Below the pieces are notes generated by a model, which had not been told where the DNA came from, ran no database searches, and saw only the letters and a list, made by a program, of their open reading frames with translations. From Akkermansiaceae bacterium (lineage in GTDB: Bacteria > Verrucomicrobiota > Verrucomicrobiia > Verrucomicrobiales > Akkermansiaceae), in NCBI GenBank assembly GCA_028293225.1, contig JAQGPE010000727.1, positions 1 to 6,558 of the forward strand: a DNA stretch of 6,558 bases, written 5' to 3'. Shown here one piece after another: positions 6,455-6,558 of this stretch. Made by a program: the position numbers and the translations under genes. Each line of letters starts with the position of its first letter. The first letter of the stretch is position 1.

Positions 6455-6558
6455 GGGAAAGTCGTTCGATCAGATCCGGGAAGCCCTTCAACAAGCGCCC
6501 CGCTTCTGGAAAGCTCATGGTGCCCGCCGCGTCAACCAGCCGCTGCGCATATTCTGCC
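6441..6558 (-). CDS. C-terminal end of an upstream gene, possibly a phosphorelay protein
   Basis: On the minus strand one frame is open from the window edge to a TGA at 6443-6441, giving 38 visible residues that end in DLIERLSHANV. The stop lies 14 bases inside the start of the REC-kinase gene, the overlap expected for a translationally coupled operon; the other frame checked meets an early stop. The amphipathic helical pattern (AQRLVDAA ... PEAGRLLKGFPDLIERL) resembles the last helix of an Hpt or kinase domain, which would suit the neighbour, but 38 residues are too few for an assignment. Confidence 0.6.
   Translation of the reverse strand, partial: AEYAQRLVDAAGTMSFPEAGRLLKGFPDLIERLSHANV

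Noticed and set aside
1..6558. CRISPR arrays, tRNA or rRNA genes, insertion sequences, attachment sites
   Set aside because: No regularly spaced repeats, no tRNA-like cloverleaf, no rRNA sequence and no transposase or terminal inverted repeats were found by reading both strands.

Overview
This is a GC-rich bacterial window with codon use dominated by G/C third positions. A tandem-domain DUF1080 (3-keto-disaccharide hydrolase family) protein, a membrane-anchored protein with HEAT-like repeats, and start codons without Shine-Dalgarno sequences together suggest the Verrucomicrobiota (a Luteolibacter-like organism) or a neighbouring PVC lineage. That is inference from gene content; there is no rRNA or other marker in the window.

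Layout. Positions 1-745 (+) hold the 3' part of a DUF1080 protein with two tandem domains, closed by a strong GAAA-loop terminator. Positions 1104-2826 (+) hold two transcription units built alike. Each has a short upstream reading frame (22 and 29 codons) whose TGA stop overlaps the ATG of the next gene (ATGA), then a 220-residue exported protein of unknown function, then a strong intrinsic terminator. The two exported proteins are tandem paralogues, roughly 55% identical by eye over the mature part. A small protein with an N-terminal membrane anchor and HEAT-like repeats follows directly behind the second terminator (2847-3407, +). Two minus-strand genes converge on it: a DEAD-box RNA helicase with a C-terminal DbpA-type RNA-binding domain (3478-5157), and, further upstream on the same strand, a soluble REC-histidine kinase fusion (5333-6454). 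The kinase start overlaps the end of another gene that leaves the window (6441-6558), so the signalling genes probably form an operon.

How the parts work together. The DUF1080 protein fits sugar catabolism, the REC-kinase fusion fits a multistep phosphorelay, and the helicase fits RNA or ribosome remodelling. Nothing in the window ties these into one pathway. The feature most worth following up is the pair of leader reading frames: both start M-x-R-P, both contain PGLSG encoded with different synonymous codons, and both stop inside the start codon of a paralogous exported protein. This points to a conserved leader peptide (or a structured leader RNA) controlling a small family of exported proteins.
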